Under the pieces are notes generated by a model, which saw nothing but the letters and a program-made list of their open reading frames with translations, was not told where the DNA came from and did not search any database. Below, piece by piece: positions 27,066 to 34,356 of a stretch of DNA of 64,000 nucleotides. Made by a program: the position numbers and the translations under genes. This DNA comes from Streptococcus infantis SPAR10 (GTDB lineage Bacteria; Bacillota; Bacilli; Lactobacillales; Streptococcaceae), in NCBI RefSeq assembly GCF_000279535.1, contig NZ_ALCH01000004.1:379501-443500 (forward strand). Reading direction: 5' to 3'. How positions within the stretch are numbered: the stretch's first letter is position 1; the number at the start of each line of letters is the position of its first letter.

Positions 27066-27947
27066 ATGGCAATCGTTTCAGCAGAAAAATTTGTCCAAGC
27101 AGCTCGTGACAACGGTTATGCAGTTGGTGGATTTAACACAAACAACCTTGAGTGGACTCAAGCTATCTTGCGCGCAGCAGAAGCTAAAAAAGCTCCAGTT
27201 TTGATCCAAACTTCAATGGGTGCTGCTAAATACATGGGTGGTTACAAAGTTGCTCGCAACTTGATCGCTAACCTTGTAGAATCAATGGGTATCACTGTAC
27301 CAGTAGCTATCCACCTTGACCACGGTCACTACGAAGATGCACTTGAGTGTATCGAAGTTGGTTACACTTCAATCATGTTTGACGGTTCACACCTTCCAGT
27401 TGAAGAAAACCTTAAATTGGCTAAAGACGTAGTTGAAAAAGCACACGCTAAAGGTATCTCAGTAGAAGCTGAAGTTGGTACTATCGGTGGTGAAGAAGAC
27501 GGAATCATCGGTAAAGGTGAATTGGCTCCAATCGAAGACGCTAAAGCAATGGTTGCAACTGGTATTGACTTCTTAGCAGCTGGTATCGGTAACATCCACG
27601 GTCCTTACCCTTCAAACTGGGAAGGTCTTGACCTTGACCACTTGCAAAAATTGACAGAAGCTCTTCCAGGCTTCCCAATCGTATTGCACGGTGGATCAGG
27701 TATTCCTGATGACCAAATCCAAGCAGCTATCAAACTTGGTGTTGCTAAAGTTAACGTTAACACTGAATGCCAAATCGCATTCGCTAACGCAACTCGTAAA
27801 TTTGCTCGTGACTACGAAGCAAACGAAGCAGAATACGACAAGAAGAAACTCTTCGACCCACGTAAATTCTTGGCTGACGGTGTAAAAGCTATCCAAGCAT
27901 CAGTTGAAGAACGTATCGACGTATTCGGTTCAGAAGGTAAAGCTTAA
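27066..27947 (+). CDS. fba: Class II fructose-1,6-bisphosphate aldolase
   Basis: Zinc-dependent glycolytic aldolase splitting fructose-1,6-bisphosphate into DHAP and glyceraldehyde-3-phosphate. 293 aa. Zinc ligands lie in HLDHGHYEDALECIE and in the His residues of GNIHGPYP and VLHGGSGIPD. ATG at 27066 has a perfect AGGAGG ten nt upstream; the in-frame start at 27027 lies in the leader. Codon use is strongly biased (AAC, GGT, CGT), as expected for a very highly expressed gene. Confidence 0.97.
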   Translation: MAIVSAEKFVQAARDNGYAVGGFNTNNLEWTQAILRAAEAKKAPVLIQTSMGAAKYMGGYKVARNLIANLVESMGITVPVAIHLDHGHYEDALECIEVGYTSIMFDGSHLPVEENLKLAKDVVEKAHAKGISVEAEVGTIGGEEDGIIGKGELAPIEDAKAMVATGIDFLAAGIGNIHGPYPSNWEGLDLDHLQKLTEALPGFPIVLHGGSGIPDDQIQAAIKLGVAKVNVNTECQIAFANATRKFARDYEANEAEYDKKKLFDPRKFLADGVKAIQASVEERIDVFGSEGKA

Positions 27948-27970
27948 TCTAGCTGAACAATACAAAACGA

Positions 27971-27997
27971 AACCCGCCTGTGAAGGTGGGTTTTTTG
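27971..27997 (+). terminator. fba terminator, left copy of a 27-bp direct repeat
   Basis: AACCCGCCT, loop GTGA, AGGTGGGTT and six T. The identical 27 bases recur at 29699-29725, bracketing the accessory cassette. Confidence 0.9.
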
Positions 27998-28080
27998 TGT
28001 TTACAGAAAACTTCTTTTATCGCACATAAAAAAGCAAAAACAACTAGAAGTTTTTTGCTTTTTGTTTTAAGAACTAAATA

Positions 28081-28542
28081 TTATTTCTTGTCATTTGAGT
28101 TCATTAAGGCTGCAACAACTGTTGCCCCAATAATTGGTGCAAGAGAAACAATTATTCTAGAAGCATTTTTAACAGTAGAAGTGGTTGCAATTAATGAAGA
28201 TGCTTCACTAATTTGTTCAAAATCTACTGATTTATTCTCAGACACCGCATATTTTTCTGATTCATCAAAAAAATTTAGCAACAACTCTGCTCTATCAGCT
28301 CTGTCTTGATCAGTAGTTTTTAAATTTTCAATTTCAAAATCTATTACGGTACGTAATGCAATATAGTGGAGTTTTGTTAATCTACTTTTTTGAGTTTCAA
28401 GATTACTGATGGTTTGTTTAGTAACTCCTATAAGATTGCTGAGATCTGAACTTGTCCAATTCAAAATTTCTCGAATAGCTTTTAAGTTATTTTGTAGAAT
28501 TGCTCTTGTATCTTCTGTTGATGGATATTTTTCTTTTAACAT
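28081..28542 (-). CDS. XRE-family regulator with a hydrophobic C-terminal tail
   Basis: 153 aa. The N-terminal Cro/CI helix-turn-helix (about 20-60) contains SSDLSNLIGVTKQTISNLE. A linker of about 65 residues follows, then a hydrophobic segment (RIIVSLAPIIGATVVAALM, about 128-147) near the C terminus, which would anchor the protein to the membrane as a tail anchor. Transcribed divergently from the three small cassette genes from its own extended -10 promoter. I infer it is the local repressor or sensor of the cassette; the exact family is not recognised. Confidence 0.8.
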   Translation of the reverse strand: MLKEKYPSTEDTRAILQNNLKAIREILNWTSSDLSNLIGVTKQTISNLETQKSRLTKLHYIALRTVIDFEIENLKTTDQDRADRAELLLNFFDESEKYAVSENKSVDFEQISEASSLIATTSTVKNASRIIVSLAPIIGATVVAALMNSNDKK

Positions 28543-28569
28543 ATCTTTTACCTATAATTTTCTACTTCT

Positions 28570-28578
28570 ATTATAACA
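28570..28578 (-). promoter_or_regulatory. Extended -10 promoter of the cassette XRE gene
   Basis: Minus-strand TGTTATAAT, hexamer at 28570-28575; TTTAAA 17 bp upstream is a weak -35. Confidence 0.6.
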
Positions 28579-28613
28579 AAAATAAAATAAAATTTAAATA
28601 GTTGACTACTCAA

Positions 28614-28645
28614 AAATATTTTATTTGATAAAAAATAAAATATTT
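28614..28645. promoter_or_regulatory. Perfect 13-bp inverted repeat between divergent cassette promoters (candidate operator)
   Basis: AAATATTTTATTT (28614-28626) and its exact complement (28633-28645) with a six-nt centre. It lies 11 bp upstream of the plus-strand -35, between the two divergent promoters, where an autoregulator would bind. High AT content makes chance symmetry more likely than usual. Confidence 0.5.
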
Positions 28646-28656
28646 GTTAAAAATAC

Positions 28657-28685
28657 TTGACAAGTATAATATTCTATATTATACT
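28657..28685 (+). promoter_or_regulatory. Promoter of the cassette small genes
   Basis: TTGACA at 28657-28662, 17-bp spacer, TATACT at 28680-28685. The transcript would have about 130 nt of leader containing two copies of an AATAAAGAGGA ribosome-site-like sequence, near 28743 and 28804; the first precedes no convincing ORF. Confidence 0.75.
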
Positions 28686-28821
28686 GTATCTAATAAAAGT
28701 AGAAGGGATTTAAATTATAAGATTGGTTATTACAAAGTATAAAATAAAGAGGAATTTATAATATTGTCTTCTTTATGATTAACAGTAAAACTATTTATAA
28801 AAAATAAAGAGGAGTTTTTTT

Positions 28822-29061
28822 ATGGATATTCAATTGGCGTTTATCTTATTGTTAATTTCTTTGTGTTTCTTTCTATTGGTTAGAAAGAACATAATTACTA
28901 AAAAGTTTACGGAATTTTTGATAAAAAATAGATGTCCAGAACTGGACTTCTTAGAGTCTAGTGAATTCAGTGTTTTAGAATGTGCAAAAATATTGAACAA
29001 AAAATATAAAATTGGTTTGATTAATTCATATATTGTGGTTAATTCAATAAAAGTAGGTTAA
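28822..29061 (+). CDS. Small single-span membrane protein, 79 aa
   Basis: N-terminal membrane span (about 3-20, LAFILLLISLCFFLLV), then a cytoplasmic domain. The C-terminal part, ECAKILNKKYKIGLINSYIV, loosely fits the helix pattern of ribosomal protein L7/L12 C-terminal-like domains; that resemblance is weak and judged by eye. ATG follows AAAGAGGAG. First gene of the cassette transcript. Function unknown. Confidence 0.72.
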   Translation: MDIQLAFILLLISLCFFLLVRKNIITKKFTEFLIKNRCPELDFLESSEFSVLECAKILNKKYKIGLINSYIVVNSIKVG

Positions 29062-29084
29062 TATAAAATAAATGGGTAGTTATA

Positions 29085-29429
29085 ATGGATGAACTTGTAA
29101 AAAAAATAGCAGCTTTTGGTTTACCTGGCGTAGTATTAATGATAGCAATGAGTGCGACAGGATTAGCAGGTGGGGCAGCATTGACAACAGCCTTAGCTGC
29201 ACTTGGACCTTTTGGAATGATAGGAGGAATAGTTCTTTTAGCAACTATTGGTTTATTAGCCGATAAAATAGCGGAGTTAGGTTATGAAGAAGTTACAAAG
29301 CTTGTTCTTAAAGAACATCTTAAAACATCTTCTAAGGAAGAAGCTATTGAATTGGTTAAAAAATATCCTATTACAAAATCTATGAAATTAAAAATAATTG
29401 ACTACATTGAAAATTTTAATGAAAATTAA
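29085..29429 (+). CDS. Glycine-rich hydrophobic membrane protein with charged helical tail, 114 aa
   Basis: Residues about 9-68 form two hydrophobic helices rich in Gly and Ala with repeated small-x3-small spacing (GLAGGAAL ... GPFGMIGGIVLLATIG), as in glycine-zipper or pore-type proteins. A charged region of about 45 residues follows (EEVTKLVLKEHLKTSSKEEA ...). I recall similar unannotated proteins in other Gram-positive genomes but cannot name a characterised family. Ribosome site weak. Sits between a small membrane protein and a zinc-ribbon protein. A bacteriocin-like, toxin-like or defence role is possible but unsupported. Confidence 0.75.
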   Translation: MDELVKKIAAFGLPGVVLMIAMSATGLAGGAALTTALAALGPFGMIGGIVLLATIGLLADKIAELGYEEVTKLVLKEHLKTSSKEEAIELVKKYPITKSMKLKIIDYIENFNEN

Positions 29430-29443
29430 AAAGAGGTAATATT

Positions 29444-29650
29444 ATGGCAAAACTATACGAATGTAGAGAGTGCTTACAACAGTTTACAAAAAAGGAAATT
29501 GATTGGGAAGCTAGTGATGAAAGATATGAAGATTACTACTGTCATGACTGTTCAAGGTTTCTAGAACAATGTGGTATTGATGCGATGGATCCTGATGGAT
29601 TTGGATACGATGATTATGGTAATTGGGATCAAGAACGTTTAGGTTTTTAG
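29444..29650 (+). CDS. Small acidic zinc-ribbon protein, 68 aa
   Basis: Two CxxC knuckles, CREC (about residues 7-10) and CHDC (33-36), spaced as in a zinc ribbon, followed by a very acidic, Gly/Tyr-rich tail (DAMDPDGFGYDDYGNWDQE). Starts 14 nt after the preceding gene with an AGAGGT site, so it is in the same transcript, which ends at the second copy of the fba terminator. Function unknown. Confidence 0.75.
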   Translation: MAKLYECRECLQQFTKKEIDWEASDERYEDYYCHDCSRFLEQCGIDAMDPDGFGYDDYGNWDQERLGF

Positions 29651-29698
29651 ATTTTTTACTTACTACAATAGATATGTTTTTATCTTATTTAACAAACT

Positions 29699-29725
29699 AA
29701 CCCGCCTGTGAAGGTGGGTTTTTTG
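29699..29725 (+). terminator. Second copy of the fba terminator, right edge of the cassette
   Basis: Identical to 27971-27997 over 27 bases and forming the same 9-bp stem and T run; it terminates the cassette transcript. Confidence 0.88.
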
Positions 29726-29768
29726 GTTGCTTTTATAGAGAATATACTTAAGACTACTATATACTAAG

Positions 29769-29797
29769 TTGCTAAAAGAGTCTAATTTGTGTACAAT
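29769..29797 (+). promoter_or_regulatory. Promoter of the alpha/beta hydrolase (leaderless arrangement)
   Basis: TTGCTA at 29769-29774, 17-bp spacer, TACAAT at 29792-29797. Six nt later is the ATG at 29804, so initiation is predicted at the start codon. Confidence 0.6.
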
Positions 29798-29803
29798 AAT
29801 GCT

Positions 29804-30736
29804 ATGAAAATACTGAAAAAATGGTTTCTTGGCTTCCTTAGTCTTATGCTTTTGTTTTTAGGCGCTACATTTTTCTATCACAGAATCAGTTTACAAAAGG
29901 AAAATAAATTTTTAACACCTATGGGGCAAACAGTTCTTGTTAATGGGCACAAAATCAATGTTTACGTTGAGGGGGATGGTCCAGAGACAATAGTAGTTCT
30001 ATCAGGTGCTGGTATTGCTTCACCTATATTAGACTTTAAGAATCTAACAGATTCCCTATCAAAAAAATATAAGGTAGTCATCGTGGAGCGGGCTGGCTAT
30101 GGTTATAGCGAGGATAGCAATTATTCCAGAGATGTGATGGAAGTTTTGTCTGAGACACGTCAAGCTCTATCACAAGCAAATATATCAGGTCCTTTTATTA
30201 TTCTGTCTCATTCAATGGCTAGTCTTGAAAGTCTGGCTTGGCAGGAGAAGTATCCTGATGAAGTGAAAGCCTTGGTTGGTCTGGATTGGGCCTTACCAGC
30301 TAGTTATGAGGATTTAAAGGATAATCAAGCCTTGCTTACTGTGGCTTATTGGAGCAGTAAGATTGGCTTATTACGCTATTTCCCTGAGTCCTTTTATATA
30401 AAAAATCCAACTCTGACTGAAACTGAACGACAACAATATAAATTACTAGCATATAAGCAATTGATGTCACAAGCCATGCTTCATGAATCCCGTTTGGTAA
30501 AGGAAAATGCCAAAAAAGTTCCCTCTAGCATCAATCCGAAAATTCCAGCCATACTCCTTGTTTCTAACGGTGAAGGCACGACCTTTAGCCAATCCGAATG
30601 GCAGCATTATGCAGAGAAATTTTCTAGTGACCAGTCTAATGTTCAAGTCATCTATATGGATGCGCCTCACGAACTTTATCATTATCAAAGTCATGAAATA
30701 GTTTCTCAGATTGAAGATTTTTTAAAGAGTCATTGA
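29804..30736 (+). CDS. Membrane-anchored alpha/beta hydrolase, 310 aa
   Basis: Serine hydrolase of unknown substrate. An N-terminal signal anchor (about 4-25, LKKWFLGFLSLMLLFLGATF) places the catalytic domain outside. The fold is seen in VVLSGAGIASP (oxyanion region), VERAGYGYSED, the nucleophile elbow LSHSMASLESL (Ser-His-Ser-Met-Ala instead of GxSxG) and a late His in DAPHELYHYQS. ATG at 29804 is preferred to the GTG at 29789 because the GTG overlaps the -10 box. No Shine-Dalgarno precedes it. Confidence 0.82.
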   Translation: MKILKKWFLGFLSLMLLFLGATFFYHRISLQKENKFLTPMGQTVLVNGHKINVYVEGDGPETIVVLSGAGIASPILDFKNLTDSLSKKYKVVIVERAGYGYSEDSNYSRDVMEVLSETRQALSQANISGPFIILSHSMASLESLAWQEKYPDEVKALVGLDWALPASYEDLKDNQALLTVAYWSSKIGLLRYFPESFYIKNPTLTETERQQYKLLAYKQLMSQAMLHESRLVKENAKKVPSSINPKIPAILLVSNGEGTTFSQSEWQHYAEKFSSDQSNVQVIYMDAPHELYHYQSHEIVSQIEDFLKSH

Positions 30737-30840
30737 TGGTTTAGAGATCATTTTAATTTTAGACTGATGACAATAATTAAATGCTGAAGGATTAACAGTA
30801 GAATCGTTAATTTTTTCAATTAAAAAATTCTTTTTCTTAA

Positions 30841-30872
30841 CAAAAAACCTGCCCCTAATGGCAGGTTTTTTG
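30841..30872 (+). terminator. Terminator downstream of the hydrolase
   Basis: AAAAAACCTGCC, six-nt loop, GGCAGGTTTTTT: a perfect 12-bp symmetrical stem. A weaker ATTAAC/GTTAAT hairpin with T run lies upstream near 30791-30816. The remaining gap to 31101 holds only the ABC promoter. Confidence 0.85.
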
Positions 30873-30963
30873 GTGTTTTAAGGAACTATTAAACCAGAAT
30901 TTCTGATTCAAAAGCATTATTTTAAGAGAGAAATTTCTAATTTTATAATCTATAAGCAAACGC

Positions 30964-30991
30964 TTGCATTCTTTTTTTATTGGATTATAAT
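30964..30991 (+). promoter_or_regulatory. Promoter of the ABC-2 exporter operon
   Basis: TTGCAT at 30964-30969, 16-bp spacer, TATAAT at 30986-30991, giving a leader of about 100 nt. Confidence 0.65.
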
Positions 30992-31100
30992 AGGTTGGTA
31001 TAAATCCTTCTGTAATAATATTGAGAAGGTGTAGAAAGTAAGGATTTAGAATATTTGTAGTCAAAAATACAATGTTGTTTCTTACGATAGGGAGATAGAT

Positions 31101-32093
31101 ATGGCAATGATAGAAGTGCAACATCTTCAGAAAAATTTTGTGAAGACAGTTAAGGAGCCGGGGTTAAAGGGAGCTTTGCGATCCTTTATTCATCCTGAAA
31201 AGCAGACCTTTGAAGCGGTCAAGGATTTAACTTTTGAGGTTCCAAAAGGGCAGATTTTAGGATTTATAGGGGCAAATGGTGCTGGGAAGTCAACCACCAT
31301 CAAAATGCTGACAGGGATTTTAAAACCGACATCTGGTTTTTGTCGGATTAACGGCAAGATTCCCCAGGACAATCGCCAAGATTATGTCAAGGATATTGGA
31401 GTCGTTTTCGGACAACGTACCCAGCTATGGTGGGATTTGGCACTGCAAGAGACCTACACGGTCTTGAAGGAGATTTACGATGTGCCAGACTCGCTTTTCC
31501 ATAATCGCATGGACTTTTTGAATGAAGTTTTGGATTTGAAAGAATTTATCAAGGATCCTGTGCGGACTCTTTCATTGGGTCAACGGATGCGGGCGGATAT
31601 TGCGGCCTCCTTGCTTCACAATCCCAAGGTTCTCTTTCTAGATGAGCCGACCATTGGCTTGGACGTTTCGGTTAAGGACAACATTCGACGTGCTATCACC
31701 CAGATTAATCAGGAGGAAGAAACAACTATTCTCTTGACCACTCACGATCTGAGTGACATTGAGCAACTCTGTGATCGGATTTTTATGATTGATAAGGGGC
31801 AGGAGATTTTTGATGGGACGGTTGGCCAGCTCAAGGAGACCTTTGGCAAGATGAAGACTCTTTCCTTTGAGCTGACGCCAGGTCAAAGTCAACTCGTCTC
31901 TCATTATGAAGGCTTGTCTGATATATCCATTGATAGACAAGGAAATAACCTAATAATTGAATTCAATAGTTCCCGCTACCAATCAGCTGATATTATCAAG
32001 CAAACCTTATCTGATTTTGAAGTCCGTGATTTGAAGATGGTAGATACGGATATTGAAGATATTATCCGTCGCTTCTATCGAAAGGAGCTCTAA
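31101..32093 (+). CDS. ABC-2 type transporter ATP-binding protein, 330 aa
   Basis: ATPase of an ABC-2 exporter. Walker A GANGAGKST, Q-loop region VVFGQRTQLWWDLAL (the GQRTQLWWDL sequence is typical of the subgroup paired with DUF990 permeases), signature LSLGQRMRADIA, Walker B VLFLDEPTIGLD and TTHDLSD. A C-terminal extension of about 85 residues is found in this subgroup. First of three tightly spaced genes; the next starts two nt after its stop. Substrate unknown. Confidence 0.9.
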   Translation: MAMIEVQHLQKNFVKTVKEPGLKGALRSFIHPEKQTFEAVKDLTFEVPKGQILGFIGANGAGKSTTIKMLTGILKPTSGFCRINGKIPQDNRQDYVKDIGVVFGQRTQLWWDLALQETYTVLKEIYDVPDSLFHNRMDFLNEVLDLKEFIKDPVRTLSLGQRMRADIAASLLHNPKVLFLDEPTIGLDVSVKDNIRRAITQINQEEETTILLTTHDLSDIEQLCDRIFMIDKGQEIFDGTVGQLKETFGKMKTLSFELTPGQSQLVSHYEGLSDISIDRQGNNLIIEFNSSRYQSADIIKQTLSDFEVRDLKMVDTDIEDIIRRFYRKEL

Positions 32094-32094
32094 G

Positions 32095-32913
32095 ATGGTC
32101 AAATTGTGGAGACGTTATAAACCCTTTATCAATGCGGGGATTCAGGAGTTGATTACCTATCGAGTCAACTTTATTCTCTATCGGATTGGTGATGTCATGG
32201 GGGCTTTTGTGGCCTTTTATCTTTGGAAGGCAGTCTTTGATTCGTCGCAAGAGTCCTTGATTCAGGGCTTCAGTATGGCGGATATCACCCTCTACATCAT
32301 CATGAGTTTTGTGACCAATCTTTTGACCAGGTCTGATAGCTCCTTTATGATTGGGGAGGAGGTCAAGGATGGTTCCATTATCATGCGTTTGTTGCGACCA
32401 GTGCATTTTGCGGCCTCTTATCTTTTCACCGAACTTGGCTCCAAGTGGTTGATTTTTATCTCTGTTGGACTGCCATTTTTAAGTGTCATTGTTTTGATGA
32501 AAATCTTATCTGGGCAAGGTATTGTAGAAGTGCTGGGATTAACTGTCCTTTATCTCTTTAGCTTAACTCTGGCTTATCTGATTAACTTTTTCTTTAATAT
32601 CTGCTTTGGATTTTCAGCTTTTGTGTTTAAAAATCTATGGGGTTCCAACCTACTCAAGACTTCAATAGTGGCCTTTATGTCTGGAAGTTTAATTCCCTTG
32701 GCTTTCTTTCCGAAAATCGTTTCAGATATTCTATCCTTCTTGCCATTTTCATCCTTGATTTACACTCCGGTCATGATTATTGTTGGGAAATACGATACCA
32801 GTCAGATTCTTAAAGCACTTTTGCTTCAGTTTTTCTGGCTTATAGTGATGGTGGGCTTGTCTCAGTTGATCTGGAAACGAGTCCAGTCATTTATCACCAT
32901 TCAGGGAGGTTAG
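32095..32913 (+). CDS. ABC-2 transporter permease (ABC2_membrane_6 type), 272 aa
   Basis: First permease of the exporter. Six predicted spans, beginning near residue 30 after an amphipathic start (RYKPFINAGIQELITYRVNF). Its length and the DGSIIMRLLRPVH motif match the DUF990-type ABC-2 permeases. ATG at 32095 follows AAAGGAG; the longer in-frame start overlaps the ATPase gene. One nt separates its stop from the next ATG. Confidence 0.87.
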   Translation: MVKLWRRYKPFINAGIQELITYRVNFILYRIGDVMGAFVAFYLWKAVFDSSQESLIQGFSMADITLYIIMSFVTNLLTRSDSSFMIGEEVKDGSIIMRLLRPVHFAASYLFTELGSKWLIFISVGLPFLSVIVLMKILSGQGIVEVLGLTVLYLFSLTLAYLINFFFNICFGFSAFVFKNLWGSNLLKTSIVAFMSGSLIPLAFFPKIVSDILSFLPFSSLIYTPVMIIVGKYDTSQILKALLLQFFWLIVMVGLSQLIWKRVQSFITIQGG

Positions 32914-32914
32914 G

Positions 32915-33700
32915 ATGAAAAAATATCAGCGCATGCATCTGATTTTTATTAGACAATACATCAAGCAAATCATGGAATACAAGGTGGATTTTGTGGTAGG
33001 TGTCTTGGGAGTCTTTCTAACTCAAGGCCTAAACCTCTTGTTTCTCAATGTCATTTTTCAACACATCCCCTCGCTAGAAGGTTGGACCTTTCAAGAGATT
33101 GCCTTTATCTATGGATTTTCCTTAATTCCAAAGGGATTAGATCATCTCTTTTTTGACAATCTCTGGGCTTTAGGTCAACGACTAGTTCGAAAAGGGGAGT
33201 TTGACAAGTATCTGACTCGTCCTATCAATCCTCTCTTTCACATCCTTGTTGAGACCTTTCAGATTGATGCATTGGGTGAACTTTTGGTCGGTGGAATCTT
33301 ACTAGCGACAACGGCGACTAGCATTGCTTGGACTCTTCCCAAATTCCTGATTTTCCTAGTTTGTATTCCTTTTGCGACCTTGATTTATACTTCCTTGAAA
33401 ATTGCGACAGCCAGCATCGCTTTTTGGACCAAGCAGTCAGGTGCCATGATTTACATTTTCTATATGTTTAATGATTTTGCCAAATACCCGATTTCCATTT
33501 ACAATTCGCTCCTTCGTTGGTTAATTAGCTTTATTGTGCCTTTCGCCTTTACGGCCTACTATCCTGCCAGCTATTTCTTGCAGGATAAGGATGTCTTCTT
33601 TAATATTGGTGGTTTGATTCTGATTTCCCTTGTTTTTTTTGTTATTTCCCTCAAACTTTGGGACAGGGGATTGGATGCCTACGAAAGTGCGGGTTCTTAA
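32915..33700 (+). CDS. ABC-2 transporter permease (ABC2_membrane_6 type), 261 aa
   Basis: Second permease, paralogous to the preceding one: six spans, a RQYIKQIMEYKVDF start and the paired motif KGEFDKYLTRPINPLFH, comparable to DGSIIMRLLRPVH in the partner. GGGAGG ribosome site. Last gene of the operon. The substrate is unknown; relatives are often annotated as multidrug or daunorubicin-type exporters without evidence. Confidence 0.87.
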   Translation: MKKYQRMHLIFIRQYIKQIMEYKVDFVVGVLGVFLTQGLNLLFLNVIFQHIPSLEGWTFQEIAFIYGFSLIPKGLDHLFFDNLWALGQRLVRKGEFDKYLTRPINPLFHILVETFQIDALGELLVGGILLATTATSIAWTLPKFLIFLVCIPFATLIYTSLKIATASIAFWTKQSGAMIYIFYMFNDFAKYPISIYNSLLRWLISFIVPFAFTAYYPASYFLQDKDVFFNIGGLILISLVFFVISLKLWDRGLDAYESAGS

Positions 33701-33709
33701 AAATAAATA

Positions 33710-33745
33710 AAGCCTTGTCTCAGGACAGGATTCTTTTTCCTTTTT
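33710..33745 (+). terminator. Probable terminator of the ABC-2 operon
   Basis: CTTGTC / GACAGG stem (one G-U) with loop TCAG, followed by a T/C-rich tract. Confidence 0.5.
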
Positions 33746-33796
33746 ATTAAATTCTGACCACATAGTCTATCATGACTACCACATAGGCAAAACCTA

Positions 33797-33825
33797 TTGT
33801 TTGCGATTTTTATTTCTGTTATAGT
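33797..33825 (+). promoter_or_regulatory. Promoter of the 104-aa membrane protein gene
   Basis: TTGTTT at 33797-33802, 17-bp spacer, TATAGT at 33820-33825 with upstream TG (extended -10). Confidence 0.7.
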
Positions 33826-33881
33826 AGTAATTGTCAAAGGGAGATTAAGCTTCCTAACAAAATAGAAAATGAGGTTATATC

Positions 33882-34196
33882 ATGAAAAAAGTATTAGGTA
33901 TCGGATTTATAGTCGTTGCAGCAGCAGTTTTGTATTTTGGTTTAGTTGGATGGCCAAGTTTGGATGTTAACATCTGGGCACTTTTTCCAGTAGGTCTATT
34001 CTTATTCTTTACTCTTGAGAATTTGGTTAAAAAAGATTATAAAGCTAGTCTCATGTGCTTGATTATTGCTTTTATTATTGCAAATGCTATTCTTGATATT
34101 TTGCCACTTTCAAGTGGGTTGGTAATCGGTGCTGGTGTTCTGGCTTGTGTGGGGATTGGATTTCTATTTCCAGAAAAAAATATTAAAGCAAGGTAA
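33882..34196 (+). CDS. Small four-span membrane protein, 104 aa
   Basis: Four hydrophobic segments (about 4-21, 29-46, 56-74 and 79-95) with short loops and a basic C terminus. The arrangement (VGWPSLDVNIWALFPVGLFL) resembles the membrane half of LiaF/LiaI-like or DUF5668 proteins, but no LiaF C-terminal domain is present. Has its own promoter. Function unknown. Confidence 0.72.
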   Translation: MKKVLGIGFIVVAAAVLYFGLVGWPSLDVNIWALFPVGLFLFFTLENLVKKDYKASLMCLIIAFIIANAILDILPLSSGLVIGAGVLACVGIGFLFPEKNIKAR

Positions 34197-34278
34197 TTTA
34201 ACCTGAATATGAAAAAATAATATCACTAAAGTAAAAGCCAAAATTATGAAAAAGTTAAACATTTTTCAAAAAAAGAAA

Positions 34279-34312
34279 AAGGAGAAAACCAACTTGGTTT
34301 TCTCCTATATTT
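34279..34312 (+). terminator. Bidirectional terminator between convergent genes
   Basis: GGAGAAAACC, loop AACTT, GGTTTTCTCC, with A-rich left and T-rich right flanks; serves the 104-aa gene and the minus-strand secreted protein. Confidence 0.85.
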
Positions 34313-34356
34313 ATTTAACTTATTTAAAAGTTAAATAAAATGATAAATTCCTTAGA

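Larger units (their letters stand above)
27998..29698. other. AT-rich accessory cassette inserted between two copies of the fba terminator
   Basis: About 1.7 kb flanked by identical 27-bp copies of the fba terminator. It contains a minus-strand XRE regulator, a divergent promoter region with a 13-bp perfect palindrome, and three small plus-strand genes. The DNA is visibly more AT-rich than neighbouring housekeeping genes and uses rarer codons (ATA, AGA, TTA). No transposase, integrase or other mobility gene was found. Confidence 0.7.

Noticed and set aside
28740..28790. Possible tiny gene after the first AATAAAGAGGA ribosome-like site in the cassette leader
   Set aside because: Only a four-codon TTG frame follows; probably a duplicated leader segment.
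30855..31124. 89-aa minus-strand ORF over the ABC exporter promoter
   Set aside because: Overlaps the promoter and the ATPase start; no ribosome site; composition of non-coding AT-rich DNA.
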